Assembly (NCBI GenBank): GCA_964424455.1
Contig: CAYRJA010000039.1
Span: 1 to 24,514, forward strand
DNA: 24,514 nt
Origin: CAYRJA01 sp964424455
GTDB taxonomy: Bacteria; Bacteroidota; Bacteroidia; Chitinophagales; UBA10324
Reading direction: 5' to 3'
Part shown: positions 24,295-24,514 of the stretch, one piece after another
Layout: each line of letters opens with the position of its first letter
How positions within the stretch are numbered: the first letter of the stretch is position 1
Program-made: the position numbers and the translations under genes
The notes under the pieces: model-generated
Databases searched by the model: none
What the model saw: only the letters and a program-made list of their open reading frames with translations
What the model was told of the DNA's origin: nothing

Positions 24295-24514
24295 CTATTT
24301 TTTTAACTGGTTATTTTTATCGGGGAATATTAATGCAGGGGTAAATTTTTTTGCTGCTTCAAATTCCATCTGTGCATAGGAAATAACAATCACCTCGTCG
24401 CCCACTACTACTTTGCGTGCAGCAGGACCGTTCAGGCAGATAATACCTGAGCCGCGTTTACCCTTTATCACATAAGTTTCGAGCCGCTCACCATTATTGA
24501 GATTCAGAACTTGG
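24295..24514 (-). CDS. panD: Aspartate 1-decarboxylase PanD, N-terminally incomplete at window edge
   Basis: PanD makes beta-alanine from aspartate for pantothenate and coenzyme A. The visible 72 C-terminal residues match the family: LNLNNGERLETYVIKGKRGS, then the LNGPAARKVVVGD block and the VIVISYAQM strand. The pyruvoyl-forming Gly-Ser cleavage site lies upstream of the window edge and cannot be checked. The stop at 24295-24297 is followed after 3 bases by the TTG of the flippase-like gene, so they form one run. Confidence 0.95.
   Translation of the reverse strand, partial: QVLNLNNGERLETYVIKGKRGSGIICLNGPAARKVVVGDEVIVISYAQMEFEAAKKFTPALIFPDKNNQLKK

Overview
The window looks like chromosomal DNA of a member of the Bacteroidota, probably Chitinophagales or a neighbouring order. 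The reasons are an AT-rich composition, almost no Shine-Dalgarno sequences, promoters of the TTG/TAnnTTTG type, the futalosine route to menaquinone, and a cluster of large secreted proteins, two of which end in type A sorting domains of the type IX secretion system (T9SS). The placement is inference from gene content. No rRNA, tRNA, CRISPR array, integrase, transposase or plasmid function was seen.

Layout. A PIG-L deacetylase running off the left edge (1-1929, minus) is followed by surE, a small membrane protein gene overlapping its end, and lpxB (lipid A synthesis) on the plus strand. A small secreted protein of unknown function faces a minus-strand run: a tetrahydropterin synthase, GTP cyclohydrolase I, an MmcQ/YjbR protein and an SAM-dependent methyltransferase. 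From 7267 to 9789 the plus strand holds a four-helix membrane protein, mqnB and mqnD (menaquinone) and rnhA. A minus-strand run from 14210 down to 9818 encodes a heptosyltransferase-like GT9 enzyme, homogentisate dioxygenase, a TPR protein and a class IV aminotransferase. After a secreted protein of unknown function come three related secreted proteins (15048-22756). On the minus strand at the right edge lie panD (partial), a flippase-like membrane protein and the heptose-1-phosphate adenylyltransferase gene rfaE2.

How the genes fit together. Several act in the envelope: lpxB, the heptosyltransferase and rfaE2 make lipid A and heptose-containing core, and the three large proteins are probably exported to or through the outer membrane. 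GTP cyclohydrolase and a PTPS-type synthase (C-x5-HGH motif) would yield a tetrahydropterin. Homogentisate dioxygenase belongs to tyrosine/phenylalanine catabolism, whose first step in many bacteria uses a pterin-dependent hydroxylase, so a link is possible but unproven.

The most unusual signal is not a gene. The heptamer TGTTACA (reverse complement TGTAACA) occurs about 55 times by my manual count, roughly once per 440 bases, where about five copies would be expected by chance. It is on both strands, in several reading frames and in intergenic DNA, and an inverted pair forms a transcription terminator. That is how DNA-uptake sequences behave in Neisseria and Haemophilus. I know of no description of such an element in this group.
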